From an uncultured Lachnospiraceae bacterium (lineage in GTDB: Bacteria > Bacillota > Clostridia > Lachnospirales > Lachnospiraceae): a stretch of 64,000 bases of DNA. The translations under genes and the position numbers were made by a program. The stretch is taken from the NCBI GenBank assembly GCA_910586255.1, contig CAJUHR010000002.1:58115-122114 (forward strand), read 5' to 3'. The notes below the pieces were generated by a model. It saw only the letters and a list, made by a program, of their open reading frames with translations. It made no database searches and was not told the origin of the DNA. Below are positions 27,701 through 36,630 of this stretch, piece after piece. How positions within the stretch are numbered: the stretch's first letter is position 1; each line of letters begins with the position of its first letter.

Positions 27701-28329
27701 AAAACGGGATCCGGGCCCTGGGAAATGTCAATGTAAATGCCATTGAGGACTACAAGGAGATCTCTCAGAGGTATGAATTTATGAAAACCCAGCATGATGA
27801 TCTGGTGGAGGCAGAACAGACTCTTTTGCAGATCATCGAGGAATTAGACACCGGCATGCGGCGGCAGTTTGAGGAAAAGTTTAAGGAGATTTGCGGCGAG
27901 TTTGACCGGGTGTTTCGGGAGCTTTTCGGCGGAGGCCACGGAACACTGGAGCTGATTGAGGGGGAGGATATTTTAGAGGCAGGCATCCAGATCATCGCTC
28001 AGCCGCCGGGAAAGAAGCTTCAGAATATGATGCAGCTGTCAGGAGGAGAGAAAGCTCTCACGGCCATCTCCCTGCTTTTTGCCATCCAGAATTTAAAACC
28101 ATCCCCCTTCTGTCTTCTGGATGAGATCGAGGCTGCTCTGGATGATTCCAACGTGGATCGTTTTGCCGGGTATCTCCACAAGCTGATCAAGAACACACAG
28201 TTTATTGTGATCACTCACCGGAGGGGAACCATGGTGGCATCGGACCGGCTGTATGGAATCACCATGCAGGAAAAGGGCGTGTCCACGCTGGTATCCGTAA
28301 ATCTGATTGAGGATCAGCTGGACGCTTAG
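24769..28329 (+). CDS. smc: Chromosome segregation protein SMC
   Basis: 1186 residues, the full family length. The N-terminal ATPase half has GPNGSGKSNVADAVRWVLGEQ-type Walker A at about 32-40; long coiled coils flank a hinge at about 520-640 (GYGNSIRRVMEV...TGGAFKNSSNLLG). The C-terminal half has signature LSGGEKALTAISLLFA and Walker B FCLLDEIEAALDD. It organises and helps separate chromosomes with ScpA/ScpB. The start overlaps rnc, giving coupled translation. Confidence 0.97.
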   Translation: MYLKSIEVQGFKSFANKIIFEFHNGITGIVGPNGSGKSNVADAVRWVLGEQRIKQLRGASMQDVIFAGTEMRKPQGFAYVAITLDNSDHQLAIDYDEVTVSRRLYRSGESEYRINGSACRLKDINELFYDTGIGKEGYSIIGQGQIDKILSGKPEDRRELFDEAAGIVKFKRRKTIAQKKLEDEKQNLIRVGDILAELEKQVGPLARQSEAARKYLGLKEQLKTYDVNLFLLESEGIRQQLGEVEKRETIVSQDMEEASRQSEENKSAYDRQEQELGAMEAKITEKRGCLSQAEMEKGRLEGQINVLGEQINTERMNADHINARMEAIRRECQEKQQQIQEYERDSAGIRREASESAKGLLDAESRLQKKDEQIMLLDQRIEAGKGSMIDGLNEKASLGARQQRYEAMLEQVQVRRSEVCQRLLRHKSDESAQEELLKEELKKLDQSGQRMEELLKSQAVREEEIDGCEQEVRRLTRGLNQRQQEYQTASTRLESLRNLAERYEGYGNSIRRVMEVRDRVRGIRGVVADLITTEQQYETAVETALGGSIQNVVTDSEQTAKQLIEYLKKNKYGRVTFLPLTSIGQRGGFSQPEVLKEPGIIGLASELVHVKPEYQVLATYLLGRVVVASTIDHAIAVAKKYRYSLRIVTLEGELLSAGGSMTGGAFKNSSNLLGRKREIEELEAACKKAMSLAERMQEELTMNEGILAAKREELEQLRREHHEESLNQNTLQSNVNRLEDKREEIKEASRDLVLENSQLEGQLQEIEKNRRELSHDSERLVAQNEQITKDVEELSARMETEKESREKLAHELEEIRLKAAGLKQQVDFVTENIRRVREEIQRLKEESERLKTGTNDSDRVIEDKRRQIQSLKEQIEKAVERREFLDKEIENLSALREEKSQKKKEMLQIREELSERVSRLDKDLFRLQNQREKLEEKLESHVNYMWNEYELTFTTAEPFRNPELTAIQEIRGKIEELKNGIRALGNVNVNAIEDYKEISQRYEFMKTQHDDLVEAEQTLLQIIEELDTGMRRQFEEKFKEICGEFDRVFRELFGGGHGTLELIEGEDILEAGIQIIAQPPGKKLQNMMQLSGGEKALTAISLLFAIQNLKPSPFCLLDEIEAALDDSNVDRFAGYLHKLIKNTQFIVITHRRGTMVASDRLYGITMQEKGVSTLVSVNLIEDQLDA

Positions 28330-28345
28330 AGAAAAGGAGACAGAC

Positions 28346-29281
28346 ATGGAAGAAAAGAAAAAGGGATTTTTCAGCCGCCTGGTGGACGGACTGGCCAAGA
28401 CCAGAGATAATATTGTATCCGGCATGGACACGATTTTTTCCGGGTTCTCAGCCATTGACGAGGAATTTTATGAGGAGCTGGAGGAGACTCTGATCATGGG
28501 GGATCTGGGAATCCGGACGACCGCGTCCGTCATGGAGGATCTGCGCAAGCGGGTGAAGGAGCAGCATATCAAGGAGCCGGGGGAGTGCCGTCAGCTTCTG
28601 ATTGATTCCATAAAGGATCAGATGAATCTGGGGGAAAATGCCTATGAGTTTGAAAATTGCACCTCCGTGGTGTTAGTAATCGGAGTCAACGGGGTGGGAA
28701 AGACCACCTCGGTGGGAAAGCTGGCGGGACAGTTAAAGGATGACGGGAAGCGTGTGATTGTTGCGGCCGCCGATACCTTCCGGGCAGCGGCTATCGAGCA
28801 GCTGACCGAGTGGGCCAACCGGGCCGGGGTGGAGATCATTGCCCAGAAGGAGGGCTCTGACCCGGCGGCGGTTATCTATGACGCGGTGGCTGCCGCCAAA
28901 TCCAGGAAGGCGGATGTGCTGATCTGCGACACGGCAGGACGGCTCCACAACAAAAAGAATCTGATGGAGGAGCTCAAAAAGATTAACCGGATTATTGATA
29001 AGGAATATCCGGAAGCTTACCGGGAGACACTGGTGGTTCTTGACGGTACCACCGGGCAGAATGCCATGTCCCAGGCCAGGCAGTTTATGGAGGTTGCGGA
29101 CATTACGGGGATTATTCTCACAAAGCTGGACGGGACCGCCAAGGGAGGGATCGCGGTGGCTATCCAGTCGGAGCTGGGGCTCCCGGTAAAGTATGTGGGG
29201 GTTGGAGAAAAGATTGATGATCTGCAGAAGTTTAATTCAGAGGATTTCGTCAATGCGCTGTTTCAGGTAAGGCGGGAATAA
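28346..29281 (+). CDS. ftsY: Signal recognition particle receptor FtsY
   Basis: 311 residues: an N domain of helices, then a GTPase G domain with GVNGVGKTTSVGKLA, DTFRAAAIEQL, DTAGRL, TKLDGTAKGG and the closing VGVGEKIDDLQKFN. It docks SRP-ribosome complexes at the membrane and partners with Ffh (45.6 kb here). No acidic membrane-binding A domain is present, as in many Firmicutes. The start MEEKKKGFF has AAAGGAGA upstream; the longer frame begins inside smc. Confidence 0.96.
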   Translation: MEEKKKGFFSRLVDGLAKTRDNIVSGMDTIFSGFSAIDEEFYEELEETLIMGDLGIRTTASVMEDLRKRVKEQHIKEPGECRQLLIDSIKDQMNLGENAYEFENCTSVVLVIGVNGVGKTTSVGKLAGQLKDDGKRVIVAAADTFRAAAIEQLTEWANRAGVEIIAQKEGSDPAAVIYDAVAAAKSRKADVLICDTAGRLHNKKNLMEELKKINRIIDKEYPEAYRETLVVLDGTTGQNAMSQARQFMEVADITGIILTKLDGTAKGGIAVAIQSELGLPVKYVGVGEKIDDLQKFNSEDFVNALFQVRRE

Positions 29282-29365
29282 AGAGAACGCAAGGCGGCAA
29301 TTCGGAGCATATCCGGACTGTTGCGGCAAGGCGGTTTTTATTAAGTGAAGAAAAGAGGAAAAATC

Positions 29366-30586
29366 ATGGACGAGTTTACATTGGAGAAATTTGAGGAGGC
29401 TTCGGAGATTGTACAGAAGGTTACCCAGGAAACCAAGCTTATGTACAGTGAATATTTTTCGGCACAAACCGGAAACCGGGTGTATTTTAAGCCGGAAAAC
29501 ATGCAGGTTACAGGAGCCTATAAGGTACGGGGGGCTTATTATAAGATCAGCACCTTAAATCAGGAGGAGCGGGAGCGGGGACTGATTGCCGCCTCTGCAG
29601 GAAACCATGCCCAGGGAGTCGCCTATGCGGCAAAGCTGGCAGGGATCAAGGCAGTGATCGTCATGCCCACCACCACACCGCTCATCAAGATCAACCGGAC
29701 GAAAAATTACGGTGCGGAGGTGGTCCTTTTCGGCAATGATTTTGACGAGGCCTGCGAGCATGCCTACGCGCTGGCGGCGGAGAAGGGATATACCTTTGTC
29801 CATCCCTTCGATGACCCGGATGTGGCGGCAGGACAGGGAAGCATTGCCATGGAGATCATCAAGGAGCTGCCCACGGTGGACTATATTCTGGTTCCTGTGG
29901 GGGGAGGAGGTCTCTGCGCCGGCGTGGCTACCCTGGCCAAGCTTTTGAATCCCAAAATCAAGGTGATTGCGGTAGAACCCTCCGGAGCTGCCTGCCTGCA
30001 GGCCTCCTTAAAAGCAGGAAAGGTGGTAAACCTTCCCGCAGTCAGTACCATTGCCGATGGCACGGCGGTTCACCGCCCGGGGGAGAAGCTGTTTCCCCTC
30101 CTTCAGGAGAATGTGGATGATGTGATTGTCATTGAGGACTCGGAGCTGATCGTGGCATTTTTGGACATGGTGGAGAACCACAAGATGATCGTGGAAAATT
30201 CTGGCCTTCTGACCGTGGCTGCCCTAAAGCACATGAATGTTCAGAAAAAGAAGATTGTCTCCATCTTAAGCGGCGGAAATATGGATGTGATCACTATGTC
30301 CTCGGTGGTGCAGCACGGCCTTATTCAGAGAGACCGGATCTTTACGGTGTCCGTTCTTCTGCCAGATAAGCCCGGGGAGCTGGCTAAGGTCTCCGCCCTT
30401 TTGGCTGAGGAGAAGGGCAATGTGATTAAGCTGGAGCACAACCAGTTTATCAGCATCAACCGGAATGCGGCCGTGGAGCTTCGGATTACTCTGGAGGCAG
30501 AGGGCACGGTTCACAAAAATCAGATCGTTCAGCGTCTGAATGACGAGGGCTATAGGCCGAAGCTGGTAAAGTCCAAGGGAATGTAA
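29366..30586 (+). CDS. ilvA: Threonine ammonia-lyase with ACT domain
   Basis: 406 residues. It is a PLP enzyme deaminating threonine to 2-oxobutanoate. The lysine Schiff-base site is in VTGAYKVRGAYYKI, the phosphate loop in VPVGGGGLCAGV, and SAGNHAQGVAYAA is typical. A C-terminal ACT domain (about 330-406, FTVSVLLPDKPGELAKVSALLAEE) suggests allosteric control. The short single-ACT form may be biosynthetic or catabolic (tdcB-like), so the symbol is tentative. GAGGAAAAA lies before the ATG; a GTG seven codons earlier is less likely. The gap to the next gene is 19 bases. Confidence 0.85.
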   Translation: MDEFTLEKFEEASEIVQKVTQETKLMYSEYFSAQTGNRVYFKPENMQVTGAYKVRGAYYKISTLNQEERERGLIAASAGNHAQGVAYAAKLAGIKAVIVMPTTTPLIKINRTKNYGAEVVLFGNDFDEACEHAYALAAEKGYTFVHPFDDPDVAAGQGSIAMEIIKELPTVDYILVPVGGGGLCAGVATLAKLLNPKIKVIAVEPSGAACLQASLKAGKVVNLPAVSTIADGTAVHRPGEKLFPLLQENVDDVIVIEDSELIVAFLDMVENHKMIVENSGLLTVAALKHMNVQKKKIVSILSGGNMDVITMSSVVQHGLIQRDRIFTVSVLLPDKPGELAKVSALLAEEKGNVIKLEHNQFISINRNAAVELRITLEAEGTVHKNQIVQRLNDEGYRPKLVKSKGM

Positions 30587-30605
30587 GAGTTAAGGGGAGG
30601 GGCCT

Positions 30606-31871
30606 ATGGAGGACAAAAAAGAGGACAGAAGACAGACGCCTCTGGCACAAAATATTCACTATTTTATTAAATGGACATTTATTTCCGTGGCAATCGGGCT
30701 TTTGGTGGGAGCAATCGGAAGTGTTTTCGGCCATGGGGTAATCCTTGCCACAATGGCGTGGCAGAAGCACCACTGGACGGTTTATCTGATGCCGGTGGCA
30801 GGGCTTGTCATTGTGTGGCTGTATCAAGTCAACCATGAGGAAAAGAACCGGGGAACCGATCTGGTGCTGGAGTCGGTTTCCGCCCACAAAGAGATCCCGG
30901 TTATCACAGCGCCCTTGATCTTCGTATCCTCGATCTTAAGCCACACGGTCAGCGCCTCGGCCGGACGGGAGGGGGCAGCCCTGCAGCTGGGGGGCGCCCT
31001 GGGAAATCTGACAGGGAAAATCCTTCATCTGGATGAGAAGGACAGAAAAATCGCCATTATGTGCGGCATGAGCGCCTGTTTTTCCGCTCTTTTCGGCACG
31101 CCGCTGGCGGCAGGAGTATTTTCCATGGAGGTGGTCAGCATCGGAATCATGTACTACGCGGCCCTGGTTCCCTGCCTGTTTTCCTCCTTTGTCGGGGCGG
31201 CGGTTTCAGGAAGGCTGGGACTGGCGGCGGAGCACTATGAGATCGGGCTGGTACCTGCCTTTGACGTTCAGGGAGCGGCAGTGACCGTGCTTCTTGGGAT
31301 GCTGTGTGCCGTGGTGGGGATCCTTTTGTGCCAGTCCATGCACAAAAGCGGCTCTCTGTACCAGAAGTACTTTCCCAGCCCTTACCAGCGGATCGTTGCA
31401 GGCAGTGTGATTTATATTGTTCTGACGCTGATCTTTAATGACCGGCTTTACAATGGAGGCGGTCTACATTTGATTGAGAGGTGCTTTGAGGGGGAGATGG
31501 TTCCCTATTATGCATTTTTGCTGAAAATCCTCTTTACGGCAGTGGCCCTGGGGGCAGGCTTTAAGGGAGGCGAGATTGTGCCTACCCTGTGCGTGGGGGC
31601 TACCTTTGGCTATACCATGGCATCCCTTTTGGGAATGCCCTCCGGCCTCTGCGCGGCAGTGGGTATGGTTTGTCTTTTTGTCAGCGTAACCAACTGTCCC
31701 GTGTCCACTATATTCATGGCCTTTGAGCTCTTTGGGTTTGAGGCAATGCCCTTCTTTTCCATTGGCGTGGCCATCAGTTTTACCTTGTCCGGATATTACG
31801 GACTGTACCACAGTCAGAAATTCATTTACTCCAAAATAAGGACAGAATATATTGACCGAAAATCCAATTAG
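30606..31871 (+). CDS. CLC-family anion transporter, probably fluoride type (CLC-F)
   Basis: 421 residues, about 10-11 membrane helices. The segment SHTVSASAGREGAALQLGGALG matches the CLC selectivity/gating motif (GxExP region, with the gating Glu in GREG). The form SAGREG and the later FKGGEIVPTLCVGATFG resemble the CLC-F branch, which exports fluoride in exchange for protons. A chloride role cannot be excluded. There is no fluoride riboswitch; it lies 19 bases after threonine deaminase and is probably read from that gene's transcript. Confidence 0.75.
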   Translation: MEDKKEDRRQTPLAQNIHYFIKWTFISVAIGLLVGAIGSVFGHGVILATMAWQKHHWTVYLMPVAGLVIVWLYQVNHEEKNRGTDLVLESVSAHKEIPVITAPLIFVSSILSHTVSASAGREGAALQLGGALGNLTGKILHLDEKDRKIAIMCGMSACFSALFGTPLAAGVFSMEVVSIGIMYYAALVPCLFSSFVGAAVSGRLGLAAEHYEIGLVPAFDVQGAAVTVLLGMLCAVVGILLCQSMHKSGSLYQKYFPSPYQRIVAGSVIYIVLTLIFNDRLYNGGGLHLIERCFEGEMVPYYAFLLKILFTAVALGAGFKGGEIVPTLCVGATFGYTMASLLGMPSGLCAAVGMVCLFVSVTNCPVSTIFMAFELFGFEAMPFFSIGVAISFTLSGYYGLYHSQKFIYSKIRTEYIDRKSN

Positions 31872-31950
31872 AAGCATCTCTTTAAAGGGCTAAATCAGGA
31901 TCGGGCAGACAGACGGACGGGGCATGTCAAAGGAGGCAGGAGAAAGGATT

Positions 31951-33279
31951 ATGATAACAAAGATTGAACATGTGACGCTTCTTACCATGGACGATGAGAG
32001 CCGGGTGTTTCCGGACGGCTATGTCCTCTTTGATGAAAAACAGATTCTTGCGGCGGGAGACAAAAACCATATCTGCAAAGAGCAGCCCTCCGCGGATGTG
32101 GTGATTGACGGTAAGGGAGGAATCCTTATGCCGGGGATGATCAATGTCCACAGCCATATACCCATGATCCCCTTCCGGTCCATGGGAGATGATTGTCCGG
32201 ACCGGCTGCGGCGTTTTTTGTTTCCTCTTGAGCTGGAGGCCATGACTCCAAAGCTTGTGTATGCCGCCTCCCGCTACGCCGTCTGCGAGCTTCTTTTATC
32301 CGGCGTGACCAGCGTGCTGGACATGTATTATTTTGAAGATCAGGTGGCAAGGGCCTGTGATGAGCTGGGAATCCGAGGCTGGCTGGGGGAGACAATTATC
32401 GGTCAGGAGACCTGTGACAGCCGGGATCCCTACGGGGGACTGGCGCTCTGTGAGGATTTTATCAAAAAATGGCAGGGCCACGAGAGGATTCATCCTATAG
32501 TGGCTCCCCATGCCACCAACACAAATTCACCGGAAATGTTAAAGGCTGCCTTTGACCTGGCCGAAAAATACAATGTTCTCTACACTCTTCATGCCAGTGA
32601 GATGGATTATGAGATGCGCTATTTTCGCGATACCTACAAAAAAACGCCCGTAGCCTTTCTTTGGGAGCTGGGTGTGCTTAGAGAGAGGACGGTAGCTGCC
32701 CACTGTATCCATGTCACCGGGGAGGATATCCGCCTGATGGCAGAGACCGGCACGAAAGTGGCCCACTGCATCGGCTCCAACACCAAGGCCGGAAAGGGGA
32801 TTTCCCCGGTTCTTGATATGGAGAAGGCGGGGGTGGAGGTGGGACTTGGCACCGATGGTCCTTCCTCCGGCAACACTTTGGATATGTTCACCCAGTTTAA
32901 GATGTTCGCCTGCTGCCAGAAAACAAAGTATCACGACCGGAGCGCGTTCCCCGCCCAAAAGATTGTAAGTCTGGGAACAAGAGGCGGGGCCAGGGTGCTG
33001 GGAGCTGACCGCCAGATCGGATCCATTGAGCCGGGAAAGCAGGCAGATCTGGTTCTTGTGGAGACATCCTCCGCCAACATGTTTCCTGTCTATAATCCCT
33101 GCTCAGCCATCGTCTATTCAGCTAATGCCTCCAATGTGGACAGTGTGTGGGTGAAGGGAAGGCAGTTGGTGGGAGAAAAACGGCTTCTGCACACGGATTT
33201 GGCCGCGGAGCGCGGCCGGCTTCTGGCCCGGATGAGCCGCTTTCAGGAGCAGGCATTAAAATACCGGGACATGATATAG
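31951..33279 (+). CDS. Amidohydrolase, methylthioadenosine/adenosylhomocysteine deaminase-like
   Basis: 442 residues with the metal-dependent amidohydrolase layout: an N-terminal small barrel, GMINVHSHIPM (HxH metal ligands), HASEMDYEM, VAAHCIHVTGEDI (metal His) and GTDGPSSGNTLDMF (catalytic Asp), then the C-terminal GSIEPGKQADLVLVE segment. The pattern is closest to MTA/SAH deaminases (MtaD) and guanine-type deaminases. AGGAGAAAGG precedes the ATG at 31951. A polyamine transporter follows; MTA is a by-product of polyamine synthesis, which fits loosely. Confidence 0.78.
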   Translation: MITKIEHVTLLTMDDESRVFPDGYVLFDEKQILAAGDKNHICKEQPSADVVIDGKGGILMPGMINVHSHIPMIPFRSMGDDCPDRLRRFLFPLELEAMTPKLVYAASRYAVCELLLSGVTSVLDMYYFEDQVARACDELGIRGWLGETIIGQETCDSRDPYGGLALCEDFIKKWQGHERIHPIVAPHATNTNSPEMLKAAFDLAEKYNVLYTLHASEMDYEMRYFRDTYKKTPVAFLWELGVLRERTVAAHCIHVTGEDIRLMAETGTKVAHCIGSNTKAGKGISPVLDMEKAGVEVGLGTDGPSSGNTLDMFTQFKMFACCQKTKYHDRSAFPAQKIVSLGTRGGARVLGADRQIGSIEPGKQADLVLVETSSANMFPVYNPCSAIVYSANASNVDSVWVKGRQLVGEKRLLHTDLAAERGRLLARMSRFQEQALKYRDMI

Positions 33280-33302
33280 AGGGTTCTGGTACAAAAACCC
33301 CG

Positions 33303-33331
33303 TTGACATTTCCCGACAGGAATGATATGGT
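33303..33331 (+). promoter_or_regulatory. Promoter of the pot-type operon
   Basis: TTGACA (33303-33308), 17 bases, TATGGT (33326-33331), 74 bases before the TTG start of potB. Confidence 0.75.
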
Positions 33332-33404
33332 AATTCATATGGTGATAAAAGCCCGCCAGCGGTGTTGTTTCATGAAAAAGTGACAAAAGAAAGGTGGAAT
33401 CCCC

Positions 33405-34238
33405 TTGCTTGAGAAAAAAACAAACATATACTGGCTGTTTATTCTGCCAGGCTGTCTCTTTCTGGTGTTTTTCATGCTGATCCCTCTGTTTTCTCTGCTG
33501 TTTAAGTCCTTTTTGAACGAGGAGGGAGGCTTTTCCCTGGCCAATTATTTTGCGCTGATGGAGAGTACTTACTTTAAGCAGGTATTTTGGCGCAGCATCC
33601 GTTTAAGCCTGATCAGCACGGCGGTGTGTGCCGTCCTGGGCTTTCCCACTGCCTACTACATCTCCAAATATTCCAAAAACAAGGGAATGTTGATGGCTCT
33701 GGCTGTGTTTCCCATGTTCACAAGCCCGGTGATCCGTTCCTTTAGCTGGATGGTTCTTCTGGGAAAGAAGGGGATCGTCAATGAAATTCTGGTAAGCCTG
33801 GGCGTGGTGGCAAAGCCCATCAGCCTTCTTTATAACGAGTTTTCCATGATTGTAGGATTTATTCAGCTGTTTTTGCCGTTGATGATTCTGTCCTTAATCG
33901 GGATTATGGACAATATTTCCGAGGACTTAAACCTGGCGGCAGGAAGTTTGGGGGCATCCCGGCTGGGAGTGTTCCGCCATGTGGTTTTGCCCCTTAGCAT
34001 ACCCGGGCTGGTGACGGGAAGCGTGCTGGTATTCACCGGCTGTCTCACAGCCTATACCACTCCTCAGCTTTTGGGAGGCACCGATACCCGGGTGCTGGCT
34101 ACCATGATTTATCAGCAGGCCATGTCTCTGGGCGACTGGACTCAGGCATCGGTGGTTGCTGTGGTGATGATTGTAGTGACGATTGTGGTGTCCAATGTGA
34201 TCAACGGCATTAGCCGAAAGCTGAACCCGACCTTATAA
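33405..34238 (+). CDS. potB: Spermidine/putrescine-type ABC permease PotB
   Basis: 277 residues with six hydrophobic segments and the inner-membrane permease coupling loop (EDLNLAAGSLGASRLGVFRHVVLPLSIPGL). It begins LEKKTNIYWLFILPGCLFL with a TTG start after AAAGGTGG. PotB and PotC form the channel of a polyamine importer. The gene order here is B-A-D-C rather than the common A-B-C-D. The substrate is inferred from family resemblance. Confidence 0.87.
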   Translation: MLEKKTNIYWLFILPGCLFLVFFMLIPLFSLLFKSFLNEEGGFSLANYFALMESTYFKQVFWRSIRLSLISTAVCAVLGFPTAYYISKYSKNKGMLMALAVFPMFTSPVIRSFSWMVLLGKKGIVNEILVSLGVVAKPISLLYNEFSMIVGFIQLFLPLMILSLIGIMDNISEDLNLAAGSLGASRLGVFRHVVLPLSIPGLVTGSVLVFTGCLTAYTTPQLLGGTDTRVLATMIYQQAMSLGDWTQASVVAVVMIVVTIVVSNVINGISRKLNPTL

Positions 34239-34345
34239 GGCGGTGCCGGGTATTTTGTATTCTGTGCAATGGGAAGCAAACCGGTGAAATATAAGGCTGT
34301 TTAAAAGGTTATTTAGTACAATCCGGAAAGATAAAGGAGAACGAT

Positions 34346-35383
34346 ATGGCGCTTTTGGAGCTTCAGAATATTACGGCTGGATATGACAAAAATGTGATTT
34401 TAAAGGATCTGGATTTTCAGGTGGAGAAGGGAGAGCTGGTTTCCCTCTTAGGCTCAAGCGGCTGCGGAAAGACCACCACCCTGCGGCTGATTGCAGGCTT
34501 TTCCACTCCCATGTCAGGAAAATTCATGTTTGGCGGAAAGGATTACACCCAGGTTCCCTTAAACAAACGGAATTTTGGTTTTGTGTTCCAGAGCTATGCC
34601 CTGTTTCCCCATATGACGGTCTTTGACAATGTGGCTTTTGGCTTAAAGATGCGCAAAATCCCGCAGGATCAGATCAAAAAAGAGGTCATGGATATGCTGG
34701 AGACGGTGGATCTGGGTGGATTTGAAAACCGGTTTCCCAAGGAAATGTCCGGCGGACAGAGACAGCGAGTGGCCCTGGCCAGGGCGTTGGTGATCAAGCC
34801 GGATCTTCTGCTTTTAGACGAGCCTTTGAGCAATTTAGACGCCAAGCTGAGAGTGAAGATGCGGGTGGAGATCCGCCGGCTCCAGCAAAAGTTCGGTTTC
34901 ACTGCCATCTATGTGACCCATGACCAAGAGGAGTGCTTTGCCATCTCCGACAAGGTAGCCATCATGAATCACGGGGTGATCGAGCAGATGGACAGTCCCT
35001 CCGTGATCTACAATCATCCAAAGACGGAGTTTATCGCCCGGTTTGTGGGCTTTGAGAATTTTATGGATTTAAAGAGAACCGGAAACGATGGGCTCTACTT
35101 GCTGCCGAACGGAAACAGAATCCAGGCAGATGTCATGGTGGGGGCAGATACGGTGAAGGCATGTATCCGGCCGGAGGATATTTTGATTGTGCCGGAGGGG
35201 TTCCATGCGTCCAACCCTCTTTCCGGTCAGATTACGGTAAGTACATTTCTTGGAAAGCGCAACCAGTACAATGTCCGCACCGCCATCGGTGAGTTTGAGG
35301 TCAGCACGGACCAGGAGAGTGTTTACAAAACCGGAGATCAGGTCACATTGTCCCTGCCTTCGGGAAAGATTATTTTACTTTAA
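34346..35383 (+). CDS. potA: Spermidine/putrescine-type ABC ATPase PotA
   Basis: 345 residues. The ABC domain has Walker A GSSGCGKTTTLRLIAG, Q-loop VFQSYALFPHM, signature MSGGQRQRVALARAL, Walker B LLLDEPLSNLDAKL and H-loop VTHDQEE. The C-terminal 110 residues form the regulatory TOBE domain (IRPEDILIVPEG). It is separated from potB by 107 bases with no gene or clear terminator. AAAGGAGA precedes the ATG. Confidence 0.9.
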   Translation: MALLELQNITAGYDKNVILKDLDFQVEKGELVSLLGSSGCGKTTTLRLIAGFSTPMSGKFMFGGKDYTQVPLNKRNFGFVFQSYALFPHMTVFDNVAFGLKMRKIPQDQIKKEVMDMLETVDLGGFENRFPKEMSGGQRQRVALARALVIKPDLLLLDEPLSNLDAKLRVKMRVEIRRLQQKFGFTAIYVTHDQEECFAISDKVAIMNHGVIEQMDSPSVIYNHPKTEFIARFVGFENFMDLKRTGNDGLYLLPNGNRIQADVMVGADTVKACIRPEDILIVPEGFHASNPLSGQITVSTFLGKRNQYNVRTAIGEFEVSTDQESVYKTGDQVTLSLPSGKIILL

Positions 35384-35404
35384 AGTGGAAAAGGAGAAAA
35401 GGTT

Positions 35405-36556
35405 ATGAAAAAGAGACTTTTAAGCATTGCCATGGCAGCATTGATGGCGTCATCGCTGGCTGCCTGCGGAGGCTCTGACAAGGCAGAGACGCCTGCGGCA
35501 GACACCACGGCTGCTGCCACAGAGGCTGCGAAAGCAGAGAGCGCAGAAAAGGAGACAGAGGCCGCGGCAGGCAGCGAGCTTCCTTCCTTTGAGGGGCAGG
35601 AGCTTCGGATCTCCACATTTTCCTTCAATGCGGAGCTGGTTCAGAAAAACATCTATGATCCCTTTGAGGAAGCTACCGGCTGTAAGGTGATCGTGGAGAC
35701 CGGAAAGAATGCAGAGCGGGTGACAAAGATTAAGGAATCACCAGAGAATTATGATGTTGTGGTCATTGGGGATGCATTTATTGCCGACCTGATTGACGCA
35801 GATCTGATTGAGACCATTGATACGTCCAAGCTGACCAATCTGGATGCCATCTATGACAACGCAAAGGCTCCCTTTGGGGAGGAATATGGCCCGGCCTACA
35901 GCTTTAACCGCATGGGGATCGTGTACGATAAGTCTACCTGCCCCATTGAGATTACCTCCTGGGAGGATCTGTGGAATCCGGAGCTGGCCGATTCCATCGC
36001 AATTCCAGACATTACCACCACCACCGGCCCGCTGATGTATTTCTCCGTGGCAAAGATGGCAGGTCTGACTCCGGGGAAGGATGACGATGCGATCATGGCC
36101 AAGTTTGAAGAGTTAAAACCCAATATTATGAAGACCTACACCAGCGCCAATGATACCATCACCATGTTAAACCAGGGTGAGATATCCGTTGCTGTGCTTT
36201 TGGACTATTCCTACACGGCTGCTCAGTCTGCCTCCGATGATTATGTGTGGGTAGATCCGGCAGAAGGCGTGTACAGCGGCTTTAATACGGTGAACATTAT
36301 CAAGGGCTGTGCCAACAAGGAGCTGGCTGAGGCATTTGTTGATTTCTACATTTCCAAGGAGGTTCAGCTGGCTGAGGCTTTGGACGGGGTGGATGCTCCT
36401 GTGAGAACCGATGTGGAGCTGACTCCGGAGCAGGCTGCCAACTTTACCTATGGCAAGGAAATGATCGACAATCTGCTGATTCCCGACTGGTCCGTGGTCA
36501 ATGCCAACAAGGCTGACTGGATCGCTAAGTGGAACGAGCTGTTCTCTGTCCAGTAG
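35405..36556 (+). CDS. potD: Spermidine/putrescine-type binding lipoprotein PotD
   Basis: 383 residues. A lipoprotein signal with lipobox SLAAC (Cys about 20) is followed by an Ala/Glu-rich spacer of about 40 residues, then a type 2 binding-protein fold (GQELRISTFSFNAELVQKNIYDPFEEATGCKV is the N-lobe start; YDVVVIGDAFIADL; GPAYSFNRMGIVYDKS). It captures the ligand on the cell surface for PotBCA. Polyamine specificity is inferred. It starts 21 bases after potA. Confidence 0.87.
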   Translation: MKKRLLSIAMAALMASSLAACGGSDKAETPAADTTAAATEAAKAESAEKETEAAAGSELPSFEGQELRISTFSFNAELVQKNIYDPFEEATGCKVIVETGKNAERVTKIKESPENYDVVVIGDAFIADLIDADLIETIDTSKLTNLDAIYDNAKAPFGEEYGPAYSFNRMGIVYDKSTCPIEITSWEDLWNPELADSIAIPDITTTTGPLMYFSVAKMAGLTPGKDDDAIMAKFEELKPNIMKTYTSANDTITMLNQGEISVAVLLDYSYTAAQSASDDYVWVDPAEGVYSGFNTVNIIKGCANKELAEAFVDFYISKEVQLAEALDGVDAPVRTDVELTPEQAANFTYGKEMIDNLLIPDWSVVNANKADWIAKWNELFSVQ

Positions 36557-36630
36557 GAATTGTGAAAACGGATTTTGCCGTAATTCAGTAAACTGCCGGC
36601 GCCCCGGCTGTCCGGTACAAAGGAGTTATC

